A stretch of DNA of 64,000 bases from Devosia sp. 1566 (GTDB taxonomy: Bacteria; Pseudomonadota; Alphaproteobacteria; Rhizobiales; Devosiaceae), in the NCBI RefSeq assembly GCF_004005995.1, contig NZ_CP034767.1:3428501-3492500 (forward strand). The letters are read 5' to 3'. The number at the start of each line of letters is the position of its first letter. The first letter of the stretch is position 1. Position numbers and translations under genes: made by a program. The notes under the pieces were generated by a model. It saw nothing but the letters and a program-made list of their open reading frames with translations. It made no database searches and was not told the origin of the DNA. This document shows positions 35,983 to 44,382 of this stretch, one piece after another.

Positions 35983-36798
35983 TTAGTAATAAACACCCGG
36001 GACGGTCAGGTTCGGCGGCTCGCCTTCACCAACCCACTTGGCGTAAAGCTCGGCATAGCGTCCGGTGCGAACCTGCTGATTAACAAAGAGGTTGAGGTAA
36101 TTGAGCAAGCCCTGCTCATTGCGCAGGGTGATGAGACCAACATAATCGATTTCGTACGGCGCCTTGCCGCCCATGACGAAACCGGGGAAATTGCCGGTGG
36201 CGATGGTGGAAGCAGCAACGGTGGAGGTTACGACGGTTGCATCGATCTGGCCCTGCGAAAGCGCCAGCATCACGTCCGCCTGGGTCTGGTAGGAGCGGAA
36301 CGAACCGGCCGGGTCAGCCCATTCGTTGACGCTTTCTTCCAGGGCCAAAGCCTCATAGGTGCCAGAGGTGGAGCCCACCTTCTTGCCTTTGAGACTGTCG
36401 TAATCGGCGATACCCAGGCCTTCCTTGGTCAAGACCACCATTTCGAAAGCAAAATAGGGAATGGAAAAACCAACGGTCTTGGCGCGCTCGAGCGTATCGG
36501 AGGTCGAGGCAACGCCGATATCGACGCGCCCTGAAACCAGCGCGGGGATGCGGTCGGGAAACGGGGTTTCGACGATTTCTGCCTGCACGCCGAGCACCGC
36601 GGCAAGGTCGTTGCAAGTATCGACGTCAAATCCGACCGGGTTGTTGTTTTCATCGCGAGATCCCATCGGCGGGAAATCCAGCACCACGGCGCAACGCAGG
36701 GTGCCCGATGCAATAATGTCATCGAGCTTGTCGGCATAAGCAGGATGCACGGTCGTCAAGGAGGCAAGCGCCAAGGCGGCGGTAAGCAAGAGTCTCAT
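35983..36798 (-). CDS. Amino acid ABC transporter substrate-binding protein (family 3)
   Basis: 271 aa from the ATG at 36798, with GAGAAGGGG upstream. Signal peptide MRLLLTAALALASLTTVHPAYA. The mature protein has the SBP_bac_3 pattern: TLRCAVVLDFPPMGSRDENNNPVGFDVDTCNDLAAVLG, the arginine-containing PALVSGRVDIGVASTSDTLERAKTVGFSIPYF near residue 85 and YDSLKGKKVGSTSGTYE near 130. It would bind a polar amino acid, here probably a hydroxyproline or a related imino acid, in the periplasm. It is the first gene of the minus-strand uptake and catabolism operon, with the TGTCGACA palindrome upstream. Confidence 0.93.
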   Translation of the reverse strand: MRLLLTAALALASLTTVHPAYADKLDDIIASGTLRCAVVLDFPPMGSRDENNNPVGFDVDTCNDLAAVLGVQAEIVETPFPDRIPALVSGRVDIGVASTSDTLERAKTVGFSIPYFAFEMVVLTKEGLGIADYDSLKGKKVGSTSGTYEALALEESVNEWADPAGSFRSYQTQADVMLALSQGQIDATVVTSTVAASTIATGNFPGFVMGGKAPYEIDYVGLITLRNEQGLLNYLNLFVNQQVRTGRYAELYAKWVGEGEPPNLTVPGVYY

Positions 36799-37163
36799 GG
36801 TGTCCCCTTCTCGTACAGCCGAGCATGGCACTCGACGTGTCGATCCTAAGTAAAGAAAGCGTATACCAACGCTTCGAAGCGTCAATACCCCTGAGAGGTC
36901 TTTTGTGCGCAAGCTGTCGACAGCAACACTGCGGATGGCTTTCGGTGTCTCGGCGTGTGGAGGTCTTGGTGCTTAGTCCCTCATCCTAAAGCCAGCGAGC
37001 ACTCACTGCGGCGAGGATATGAGCTCATCGCCTTGCCGCCAGGCCGACGGGCTGTGCTATGTAAGGGCTCTGACCAACAAGCGCTCAGCAGCAAAGAATG
37101 CAGTTTCGCGCTGACGAGGCGCGCTGCAGCCGCGCTCGCTCAAACCGCCTGGACCGGTGACCA
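36799..37163. other. Divergent promoter region of binding-protein and GyrI-like genes
   Basis: 365 bases without a gene. On the minus strand TTGACG (36885-36880) and TATACG (36865-36860) stand 14 bases apart around the palindrome CGCTTCGAAGCG, a promoter-like arrangement for the binding-protein operon. The GntR-type palindrome lies further upstream at 36914. No clear promoter for the GyrI-like gene is seen. Confidence 0.4.
36914..36923. promoter_or_regulatory. Candidate GntR operator 3 (CTGTCGACAG)
   Basis: Perfect palindrome, extended to GCTGTCGACAGC (36913-36924), 116 bases upstream of the amino acid binding-protein gene. Identical to the core at 28153 in front of the first proline-racemase-family gene. 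It predicts that the transport operon belongs to the same GntR regulon as the plus-strand catabolic genes. Confidence 0.5.
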
Positions 37164-37607
37164 ATGATCGAACTCATCGAACTGCCCGAACTCACTGCCA
37201 TCGGCATCATGGTCGAGGCGCCCGAGCCAGAACTGGCACAAGCAATCTCGAGGGCATGGACCTGGCTGTTTGAAACCGAGACCGGAGCGTCGAGCTTTCT
37301 TGCCGCCTCGATCGGCGTTGAGGGCGCTATCCATCGTGAACTCGTGGGCTTTCTGGCCGCCCGCAAAACCGATGTGCCTGCCGGGATGATCCTCCATGAG
37401 ATCCCGGCACAACGCTATCTGCGGATCGGATATGAGGGACCTGTGAGTGGCATAGCCGATGGGTTTGCCCAGCTTTATGCGTACGCCGCCGCACGCGGCC
37501 TAACCGCCACAGAGTTCAAACTCGACTTCGGCTACATCCCTGGACTACCAGCGGTGCGGCATGAACTGCATGTTGCGCTCGCCCCGGAGATCCTGCGCCT
37601 CGGCTAA
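37164..37607 (+). CDS. GyrI-like effector-binding domain protein
   Basis: 147 aa forming a single SHS2/GyrI-like domain: ELPELTAIGIMVEAP at the start, a middle segment with PAGMILHEIPAQRYLRIGYEGPVSGIADGFAQLY near residues 71-105 and the closing LDFGYIP. Such stand-alone domains resemble the ligand-binding half of AraC and MerR regulators and can bind small hydrophobic or drug-like molecules. No DNA-binding domain is attached. The Shine-Dalgarno region is weak. No operon partner is obvious. Confidence 0.78.
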   Translation: MIELIELPELTAIGIMVEAPEPELAQAISRAWTWLFETETGASSFLAASIGVEGAIHRELVGFLAARKTDVPAGMILHEIPAQRYLRIGYEGPVSGIADGFAQLYAYAAARGLTATEFKLDFGYIPGLPAVRHELHVALAPEILRLG

Positions 37608-37708
37608 GAGCTTGAGCCGTGCGGCCCCGCTTGGAAGACATGCCCCCTGCCGATTGGACGTTCAGTGGGCGTGTCGCTATGAAGACCCGGCATTAACTGG
37701 AAAGCAAT

Positions 37709-39010
37709 ATGACTCCCATCCTCGGCGTCTTGCTGATCATCGGCCTGATCGGCGTCAGCGTGATCGTGTCGCTGTCGGAAATCGCCTTCGCCGCAGCGCG
37801 CGAAGTGCGCATCCGCGCGCTGGCTGAAGGGGGCGACAGCAGGGCCCTGCGGTTCGTCGCGCTGCGGGGCGAGGCGGGCAGCGTAATCACCGCATTGCAG
37901 ATCGTGACCAATGCCGTGTCGATCTTGGCGGGTACGCTCGGGCATGATGCGTTTGGGCCGGCTTTCGCCGACGCCCTGCGGCTGGTGGGCGTCGCCCCCG
38001 ACCTGGCCCTGCCGATCGGCTCCGTGCTGGCCTTCTTGCTGGTCACCATGCTGTTTGTGCTGCTGGCCGACCTGACGCCCAAGCGCATTGCCATGCTGGT
38101 GCCCGAACAGGTTGCCCTCTCGCTGGTGTGGTTTCCCGAAACCTCGGTCAAGGTGCTCAAGCCCCTGGTCTGGTTCTTCGGCAGATTGTCCGACGTGATC
38201 ATCGGCTGGTTCAACATCGAGTCCAAAGTGGCTGCCGACGAAGTCACGGCCGAGGACTTCCGGCTTATCCTGGCCGGCGGTGCCGCGTCCGGCATGCTGA
38301 TGAAAAACGAACATCGGCTGATCGAAAATGTCCTGGCGCTCGAGTTGCGCAGCGTCACCTCGGTGATGACCATTCGCGATGACATCGTTTATCTCGACAT
38401 CAGCGACCCCCATGAGGTGCAGCAGGACAAGGTGCGCCGGCGGCCGTTTTCGCATTACCCCATCTGCGACGGGGGCATCGACGCGGTGATTGGCTGTGTT
38501 CGCGCCGAGGACGTGCTGGTCACCGCCATGGACAAGCATGGCGAGGTGGATTTCGCCAAGGCCCGCCGCGACGTGCTGTCGGTGCCCGACACGCTCAATG
38601 TTTGGGAGGTCCTTGCCGAGTTCCAAGCCCAGAGCACGGGCTTTGCCCTCGTGGTCAGCGAATACGCCCATGTGGTTGGCGTGGTCACCTTCAAGGACCT
38701 AATGGGCGCGCTGATGCAAGGCCTGGCCAACCCCTTCGAAGAGCAGGCAATTCTCAAGCGCGATGAGCAGAGCTGGCTTGTCGACGGCGTAGCGCCGTTC
38801 GTGGATGTCACGCGCACCTTGGGGATCAAGCACCTTGAAGCCGAAGCGGCCTATGAAACCATTGGCGGCTTCATCGTCCATCGGCTGCGCCGGGCGGCCC
38901 GCAAGGGCGACAAGGTGGAAGCAGCCGGCTATGTCTTTGAGGTGGTGGACGCCGACAAGATGCGGCTCAACCAACTGCTGGTGACCAAGACAGGGAAGGC
39001 GAAAGGCTGA
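37709..39010 (+). CDS. CorC/HlyC-family membrane protein (CNNM, CBS and transporter-associated domains)
   Basis: 433 aa. The CNNM/DUF21 domain with about four membrane segments covers residues 1-190 (LSEIAFAAAREVRIRALAEGG, LADLTPKRIAMLVPEQVAL). A CBS pair follows at about 205-335 (SVTSVMTIRDDIVYLD, FALVVSEYAHVVGVVTFKDLMGAL), then the CorC_HlyC domain (WLVDGVAPFVDVTRTLG...ETIGGFIVHRL). Bacterial members are linked to magnesium or cobalt export and resistance. It is monocistronic and converges on the PfkB gene. Confidence 0.92.
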   Translation: MTPILGVLLIIGLIGVSVIVSLSEIAFAAAREVRIRALAEGGDSRALRFVALRGEAGSVITALQIVTNAVSILAGTLGHDAFGPAFADALRLVGVAPDLALPIGSVLAFLLVTMLFVLLADLTPKRIAMLVPEQVALSLVWFPETSVKVLKPLVWFFGRLSDVIIGWFNIESKVAADEVTAEDFRLILAGGAASGMLMKNEHRLIENVLALELRSVTSVMTIRDDIVYLDISDPHEVQQDKVRRRPFSHYPICDGGIDAVIGCVRAEDVLVTAMDKHGEVDFAKARRDVLSVPDTLNVWEVLAEFQAQSTGFALVVSEYAHVVGVVTFKDLMGALMQGLANPFEEQAILKRDEQSWLVDGVAPFVDVTRTLGIKHLEAEAAYETIGGFIVHRLRRAARKGDKVEAAGYVFEVVDADKMRLNQLLVTKTGKAKG

Positions 39011-39047
39011 CTCCCGCCGCCTTGGCACCGGGCACGGCCGCAATCAA

Positions 39048-39947
39048 TCAAGCTTCAGTCCGCAAGCTCCCGACGCCGCCTGAAGCCTGAACAGAACGGC
39101 TACCGGCATCGATTGCTGCGGCCAGGCATGCTTGCGGATCGGCGCCGCTGAGCCAGGCGTGCAGGAACCCGGCGTTGAAGGCATCACCAGCGCCGGTGGT
39201 GTCGACCACCTCTACCTTGGGGCTCGGCAGACGGAGAACCTGGCCATCAACGGCAAGCAAGGCGCCCCCCGCGCCGCATTTCAACGCGACGCAAGGAAAA
39301 TACCGGGCCAACTCTACCAGCGCCACTTGAGGATCGGATTGGCCGGTCAGCGCTTCGGCTTCTTCCATATTGGGCAGGAAGATATCGGCTCCTGAGCTGA
39401 GCGCGAAAAAATCAGGATCCCGGATCAGCTGGTCGTCCCAACTCGGATCGAGCGAGACCGTGAGGTTATGCTGCTTGGCAAGGATGATGGCATCGCTTGC
39501 CTCGTGCAGGGTCGCGTATTCTGCGATGTGCAAATGCGCCGCTTTGCGCCACGCCAAGGCCGCCTCCAGGGTCTGGGGACGAGCCTGCCCCGCCCGCTTG
39601 GACAAGAATGCACGATCCCCGTCCTGCACCATTACCACCGTTAACTGCGGACCGGCCGCTGCATTTCGGTCGAGAAACTGCAGGTCAAGCCCGAGAGCCT
39701 TGATCGTGGCTTCGAGCGACAGGGATAAATCGTCAGTGCCGAACCGCGCCAACAAGGCCGAGGGACGCCCCAGGCCCGCCAGATGTGCCGCGGTAATCAG
39801 GGCGCCGCCGCCTGGGGTTAACTCGAACTCTCCGGCGAAGACCTCGCGGCCAAGCTGGGGCATGGTATCGAGGCCGCGAAACACCAGGTCGCAATAAATG
39901 CGCCCAAGGCTGAGCACGGCCCCAGCTGCAACGGGGGAAGACGTCAT
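39048..39947 (-). CDS. PfkB-family sugar kinase
   Basis: 299 aa of ribokinase fold. GGGALITAAHLAGLGRPSALLARFGTDDLS near residue 46 forms the substrate site, SLDPSWDDQLIRDPDFFALSSGADIFLPNMEEAEALTG near 160-200 the hinge region, and VVDTTGAGDAFNAGFLHAWLSG near 247 the anion hole with the catalytic aspartate (the second PfkB signature). It is the last gene of the sugar ABC operon and overlaps the ATPase gene by ATGA. It probably phosphorylates the sugar released from the imported compound; the sugar is unknown. Confidence 0.92.
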   Translation of the reverse strand: MTSSPVAAGAVLSLGRIYCDLVFRGLDTMPQLGREVFAGEFELTPGGGALITAAHLAGLGRPSALLARFGTDDLSLSLEATIKALGLDLQFLDRNAAAGPQLTVVMVQDGDRAFLSKRAGQARPQTLEAALAWRKAAHLHIAEYATLHEASDAIILAKQHNLTVSLDPSWDDQLIRDPDFFALSSGADIFLPNMEEAEALTGQSDPQVALVELARYFPCVALKCGAGGALLAVDGQVLRLPSPKVEVVDTTGAGDAFNAGFLHAWLSGADPQACLAAAIDAGSRSVQASGGVGSLRTEA

Positions 39948-41011
39948 GCGCGGCCCAGGGCCTTCTCGCTGGCTTTATCGAAGAGATAGAGCGACCCCGA
40001 TCCGGCATTGATCGATACCGTGCTGCCGACCTTGGGCACCACACGACCAGGTGCGGTGGCGATGATCTGGCTCTTGCCGACCTGAACATGCACCAGGGTC
40101 TCCGAGCCCAGCGGCTCCACCGCCTCGACAATACCAGTTGCACCAAGGCCCGGCTCGCTCGCCTCGCCTACAACCAGATCATGCGGGCGCAGGCCGACAA
40201 GCACATCGCCCTCTTGCGCAGGCAGCGTCAGGCCCGAGATCGTCGTGCCTTCGATGCTGAGCGTGCCACCACTCAGCTTGCCATCGAGCATGTTCATCGA
40301 CGGGCTGCCGATAAAGCGCGCGGTGAAAACATCGTTGGGGTTTTCGTAGAGATCGGTGGGCGTGCCGACCTGCAGGATGTGGCCGTCCCGCATCACCACG
40401 ATCTTGTCGGCCATGGTCATGGCTTCGACCTGGTCATGGGTAACGTAAACGATGGTGGTACCAAGCCGGCGATGGAGGCTCTTGATCTCCATACGCATCT
40501 GCGCCCGCAACTGCGCATCGAGATTCGACAGTGGCTCGTCGAACAGAAACGCCACTGGATCACGAACCATGGCTCGGCCGATGGCAACGCGCTGGCGCTG
40601 ACCGCCCGACAGTGCTGCAGGGCGCCGATCCAACAGCGGCTCTAGGCCCAGGATCTTGGCCGTTTGCAGGATGCGCTGCTGTTTTTCTTCCTTAGACAGC
40701 TTGGAGGTGTAGAGCCCAAAACCGATATTCTGCCCCACCGTTTTGTGAGGATAAATGGCGTAGTTCTGGAACACCATGGCGATGTTGCGCTGCTTCGGCT
40801 CGCGCTGGTTCACAACCTCGCCGCCGATGAGAAGATTGCCGGCAGAGATATCCTCAAGCCCGGCAATCATGCGCAGCGTCGTTGACTTGCCACAGCCGGA
40901 CGGGCCCACGAACACGACGAACTCACCATCTTCAACGGTGAGGTCGATGCCATGCACCGCCTGGGTCTTGCCGTAGTTCTTGACCAGGCTCTGCAGTTCA
41001 ATCTTGGCCAT
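39944..41011 (-). CDS. Carbohydrate ABC transporter ATPase (UgpC/MalK type)
   Basis: 355 aa. Walker A GPSGCGKST near residue 37, Q-loop VFQNYAIYPHKTV near 80, signature LSGGQRQR near 134 and Walker B FLFDEPLSNLDAQLR near 154 make up the ATPase. A C-terminal TOBE/OB regulatory domain follows (LVGLRPHDLVVGEA...GSETLVHVQVG). It overlaps the lyase gene by one base and the PfkB gene by four, so all belong to the sugar-uptake operon. Confidence 0.95.
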   Translation of the reverse strand: MAKIELQSLVKNYGKTQAVHGIDLTVEDGEFVVFVGPSGCGKSTTLRMIAGLEDISAGNLLIGGEVVNQREPKQRNIAMVFQNYAIYPHKTVGQNIGFGLYTSKLSKEEKQQRILQTAKILGLEPLLDRRPAALSGGQRQRVAIGRAMVRDPVAFLFDEPLSNLDAQLRAQMRMEIKSLHRRLGTTIVYVTHDQVEAMTMADKIVVMRDGHILQVGTPTDLYENPNDVFTARFIGSPSMNMLDGKLSGGTLSIEGTTISGLTLPAQEGDVLVGLRPHDLVVGEASEPGLGATGIVEAVEPLGSETLVHVQVGKSQIIATAPGRVVPKVGSTVSINAGSGSLYLFDKASEKALGRA

Positions 41012-42519
41012 CAGGCTGTTCCCTTTAATGCGTCGAAGCGCTCATTGAGCATGCGCGCGGCTTCGTCCTGGCGGCGCAGAATGGTTTGATGTTGAGCGGC
41101 CAATGCGGCCGCATCCTTCTTGTAATCAGTGATGGCCGCTTGCAGCGGCTCGGGCGCGGGGCCGCCGAAACGGGTGCGCACTGCAACGAAATATTCGGGC
41201 GACACGATCTCGGCGAAGGCTGCAGCATCAAGCGCGCTCTTGCGTCCGGTTGCGTGCTCGAACGCCGCAAGGAACGGTGCGTAGCCATCCCCAGCCAGAT
41301 CGCCGCCCGCAGCGACCACCGCCTTGGCGACCGACGCCGCGATTTCGTGTCCCTCGCGGAACGACAAACCCTCGCGCCGCACCAAGCTGTCGGCCAGTTC
41401 GGTAATGGTGATACAGGAGCGGTTGATATTGGCGCGCACGCGTTCAGGGTTGATGCGGACCTGGGCGACCAATGCTGCCAGCAGATCAAGCACGCGGTAG
41501 GCACTCTCAAAGGCGCCATAGCCCATGGACTGGGTTTCACCCTCGCTGTCGTTCATGTCGGTGAAGGGCGTGTTGTGCATCACCGTGAGCATGGCGCGCG
41601 CGCGCCCGCAGGTCTGGCTCGCCAAGTGCCGCAGATGCTCGATCGGCACCGGATTGCGCTTTTGCGGCATGATCGAGGAAATCTGCACGAGGCTGTTGGG
41701 CACATAAAGCTGCCCGACTTCAAAGCTGGTCCAGACCTGGAAATCCTGAATCGGCCGGCCGAGATGCAGGAACATCAGCTCCATGGCGCTGTAGGTGGCT
41801 GTGATGTAGTCAACGCCCGCTATGCAGGAATAGGAATTTTGCAGAGGCGCGGCAAAGCCAAGCAGCTCGGCGACCAGAGCCCGATCCGTGGGAAAGCCCG
41901 TGGTCGTGATGGCCGCGGCGCCCATGGGCGAGAGGTCCACCAAACGATAAGCCTGCAGCAACCGCTCGATGTCGCGTCCGACGAACTCCACAATCGCCGA
42001 GAGGTAATGCCCGAACGTGGTCGGCTGTGCCGGCTGGCCATGGGTATAGGCAACGATCAGTGTCGCCTGCTCCCGTTCTGCCGCTTCGATCAGCGTCGAG
42101 TGCAGCTTGAGCGCCTTGTTGATCAGCAGGTTGAGGCGCTCGCGCAACCCCAGCTTGAACAGGGTGTGGTCGATGTCGTTGCGCGAGCGCGCGGTATGCA
42201 GCCGCCCGCCAAGATCTGGACCGATGCGCTTCTTCAGTTCCTTTTCGATCAGGAAAAAGAAATCCTCGACCTCCCCGGTGTAAACCAGCGCGGCAGGATC
42301 GATTTCCGCATCGATGCTCTCGAGGGCTCCGGCAATCTCGCGCACTTGATCGGCATCAAGGATGCCGGTTTGGGCCAACATCACCAGGTGAGCGCGATCA
42401 ATGGCGCGAAAGCCCTCCACATGATGGTCCTTGGCGCCATCAAATAGCGGCCGCAGCACCGTTTCCTTGTAAACAGGATCGGGAAAGACCGACTGATCGG
42501 CAAGACGGGGATCGGTCAC
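41011..42519 (-). CDS. Argininosuccinate lyase/fumarase superfamily enzyme, substrate unknown
   Basis: 502 aa from the GTG at 42519 (AAGGG upstream), four bases after the permease stop; earlier frame starts lie inside that gene. Superfamily motifs are HTARSRNDIDHTLFKLGLRERLN near residue 107, THGQPAQPTTFGHYL near 155 and the signature loop SSIMPQKRNPVPIEHLRHLAS near 280 with the catalytic serine region. It resembles the argininosuccinate-lyase branch, but it sits between carbohydrate permease and ATPase genes with no arginine-biosynthesis neighbour. A catabolic beta-elimination of a fumarate-type unit from a C-N or C-O bond in the imported compound is more likely than arginine synthesis. Confidence 0.85.
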   Translation of the reverse strand: MTDPRLADQSVFPDPVYKETVLRPLFDGAKDHHVEGFRAIDRAHLVMLAQTGILDADQVREIAGALESIDAEIDPAALVYTGEVEDFFFLIEKELKKRIGPDLGGRLHTARSRNDIDHTLFKLGLRERLNLLINKALKLHSTLIEAAEREQATLIVAYTHGQPAQPTTFGHYLSAIVEFVGRDIERLLQAYRLVDLSPMGAAAITTTGFPTDRALVAELLGFAAPLQNSYSCIAGVDYITATYSAMELMFLHLGRPIQDFQVWTSFEVGQLYVPNSLVQISSIMPQKRNPVPIEHLRHLASQTCGRARAMLTVMHNTPFTDMNDSEGETQSMGYGAFESAYRVLDLLAALVAQVRINPERVRANINRSCITITELADSLVRREGLSFREGHEIAASVAKAVVAAGGDLAGDGYAPFLAAFEHATGRKSALDAAAFAEIVSPEYFVAVRTRFGGPAPEPLQAAITDYKKDAAALAAQHQTILRRQDEAARMLNERFDALKGTA

Positions 42520-42523
42520 GGCG

Positions 42524-43381
42524 TTAACCCTTGAGGCCAGCCAGCATGACGCCACGGACAATGTAGCGCTGCAGCACGAGGAAGACGAGAAGCGTGGGGA
42601 TGGTGCCGATCGCGGCACCAGTCATGATCAGCTCCCATTGGATGGAGGACTCGGCCGAAAAGCTCGAGATCCCAACGGGGAGCGTATAAAGCTCCTTGGA
42701 CGTGGTCACGATCAGCGGCCAGAAGAACGCGGTCCAATTGCCAAGGAAGGTGAAGATCGCCAGCGCCGAAATGGCGGGCACGACCATCGGCATCGCGACT
42801 TTCCACCAGATGGTGAATTCGTTAAGCCCATCAATGCGCGCAGCTTCCAGGAAGTCATCGGGAACGCCCTCGAAGAACTGCTTCATAAGGAAGGTGCCAA
42901 AGGCCGTCATCATTCCAGGGAACATGATCCCCCAATAGGAATCGAGCCAACCCAGCTGACTGGCCATCAGATACCAGGGGATCACCAGCATTTCGGTGGG
43001 GATCATCAGTGTCGATAGGATTGCTAGGAAGATGAAATAGCGGCCGCGGAACTGGAACTTGGCCAGCGTATAGCCAACCATGCTGTCGAAAAACACGTTC
43101 GACAGCGTGACCGTCACCGCAATCAGGGTGGAGTTGAAAAACCACTGCATGAAGCGGCCGTCACCGAGCACCTTTACATAGTTGTCGAGCGTCGGCGCCA
43201 GCGGGATCAGGCGCAGATCGTACACCTGGCCCGAGGTCTTGAGCGAGGTCGAGAACATGAACAGCAGCGGCGTGATTACGATGAGCCCGCCGATGAACAG
43301 CAAGGTCCAGGCGATGATGCGACCGGGGCGAATGTCGCGCCGATTGGTGGAGAGTTCGGTCGACACTGTGGTGACGCTCAT
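42524..43381 (-). CDS. Carbohydrate ABC transporter permease 2 (MalG-like)
   Basis: 285 aa with six membrane segments. The EAA loop EAARIDGLNEFTIWWKVAMPMVVP near residues 188-211 and the N-terminal sequence RIIAWTLLFIGGLIVITPLLFMFSTSLKT are typical of CUT1-type MalG permeases. Its ATG overlaps permease 1 by four bases, and the lyase gene begins four bases after its stop. Confidence 0.95.
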   Translation of the reverse strand: MSVTTVSTELSTNRRDIRPGRIIAWTLLFIGGLIVITPLLFMFSTSLKTSGQVYDLRLIPLAPTLDNYVKVLGDGRFMQWFFNSTLIAVTVTLSNVFFDSMVGYTLAKFQFRGRYFIFLAILSTLMIPTEMLVIPWYLMASQLGWLDSYWGIMFPGMMTAFGTFLMKQFFEGVPDDFLEAARIDGLNEFTIWWKVAMPMVVPAISALAIFTFLGNWTAFFWPLIVTTSKELYTLPVGISSFSAESSIQWELIMTGAAIGTIPTLLVFLVLQRYIVRGVMLAGLKG

Positions 43382-44310
43382 TGCTTTTCCCTCAGCACGT
43401 AAAGCTGCAGCAAGGACACGACGAGCAGGATGGTGAACAGCACCACGGTCTGCGCGGCGGCGTAGCCCATCTGGTAGGATGAAAAGGCGGTCTGATAGAT
43501 CATGAGCACCAGGGGCTTGGTCGAGTTGAGCGGCCCGCCCGGATCATTGGTGGTCATGTTGTAGACCTGGTCGAAGATGCGCAAGAAGCCGATCGAGGAG
43601 AACACCACCAGAAACACCGTAGTGGGCTTGAGCAGCGGCACGGTGATCTTGCGCAGGATCGCCCACTCGCCGAGCCCGTCAATGCGAGCCGCCTCGTAAA
43701 AAGTGTTCGGAATGGCACGCAGCCCGGCCATGAAGATGATGATCTGAAAACCAAGTCCGGCCCAGATCGCCGGGATGAGGATGGAAAGGAGCGCCTGGTC
43801 GACCGAGCGCAAAAAGGGCTGCTGCGGAATGCCAATCGTGCTGAGAAAACCGTTGATCACCCCGATCGGCACCGGCTGGTAGAACCAGCGCCAAACCCAG
43901 CCCATTGCCGCCGCCGTAGTGAGGAAGGGCAGGAAGTAGAGCGCGCGGATAAAGCCATGCATGAACCGGACGCGATCGAGATAGAACGCGATCACAAAGG
44001 AGATCGCGAGGCTCAGCGGCGTGCCGATGATCAGGTAAAGAAAGGTGTTCTGGAACACTTTCCAGAACAAGGGGTCGGCGAACATCTTCTGGTAGTTCGC
44101 CAGCCCAATGAACTGCGCCGGGCGCAACAGGTCCCAGTTGGTCATCGACAGCCAGAAGGCCTGGAATGTGGGATAAAAGCGAATAACCGAATAAAAGATG
44201 ATCGGCAGGGCGAGAAAGCCCCAAGCCCAGATCACCCGCTTGGTGCCGATATTCAGACGATCCCAGAAGCGAACTGGGCCTGCTTGGGGGATGGGGCTCG
44301 CCGACGACAT
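43378..44310 (-). CDS. Carbohydrate ABC transporter permease 1 (MalF-like)
   Basis: 310 aa from the ATG at 44310, with AGGAGC seven bases upstream. Six membrane segments and the loop EAARIDGLGEWAILRKITVPLLKPT near residues 209-233 identify a CUT1 permease. A strong hairpin separates it from the binding-protein gene, so expression is probably stepped down here as in other ABC operons. Confidence 0.95.
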   Translation of the reverse strand: MSSASPIPQAGPVRFWDRLNIGTKRVIWAWGFLALPIIFYSVIRFYPTFQAFWLSMTNWDLLRPAQFIGLANYQKMFADPLFWKVFQNTFLYLIIGTPLSLAISFVIAFYLDRVRFMHGFIRALYFLPFLTTAAAMGWVWRWFYQPVPIGVINGFLSTIGIPQQPFLRSVDQALLSILIPAIWAGLGFQIIIFMAGLRAIPNTFYEAARIDGLGEWAILRKITVPLLKPTTVFLVVFSSIGFLRIFDQVYNMTTNDPGGPLNSTKPLVLMIYQTAFSSYQMGYAAAQTVVLFTILLVVSLLQLYVLREKQ

Positions 44311-44332
44311 TTTCGCTCCTGCAAGAACTGGC

Positions 44333-44365
44333 GCGGCCGGCGGCAGGTAAACTGCCGTCGGCCGC
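44333..44365 (-). other. Stem-loop between sugar-binding protein and permease genes
   Basis: GCGGCCGGCGGCAG pairs with CTGCCGTCGGCCGC (14 bp, one mismatch) around a five-base loop, 17 bases after the binding-protein stop. There is no T-run, so it more likely protects the 3' end of the binding-protein mRNA than terminates fully. Confidence 0.6.
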
Positions 44366-44382
44366 ATTGCATGGCTTGGTGG

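Noticed and set aside
34951..36534. Plus-strand frame of 527 codons
   Set aside because: Antisense to the amino acid permeases and binding protein, all of which have clear family motifs.
41086..42447. Plus-strand frame of 453 codons
   Set aside because: Antisense shadow of the argininosuccinate-lyase-family gene.
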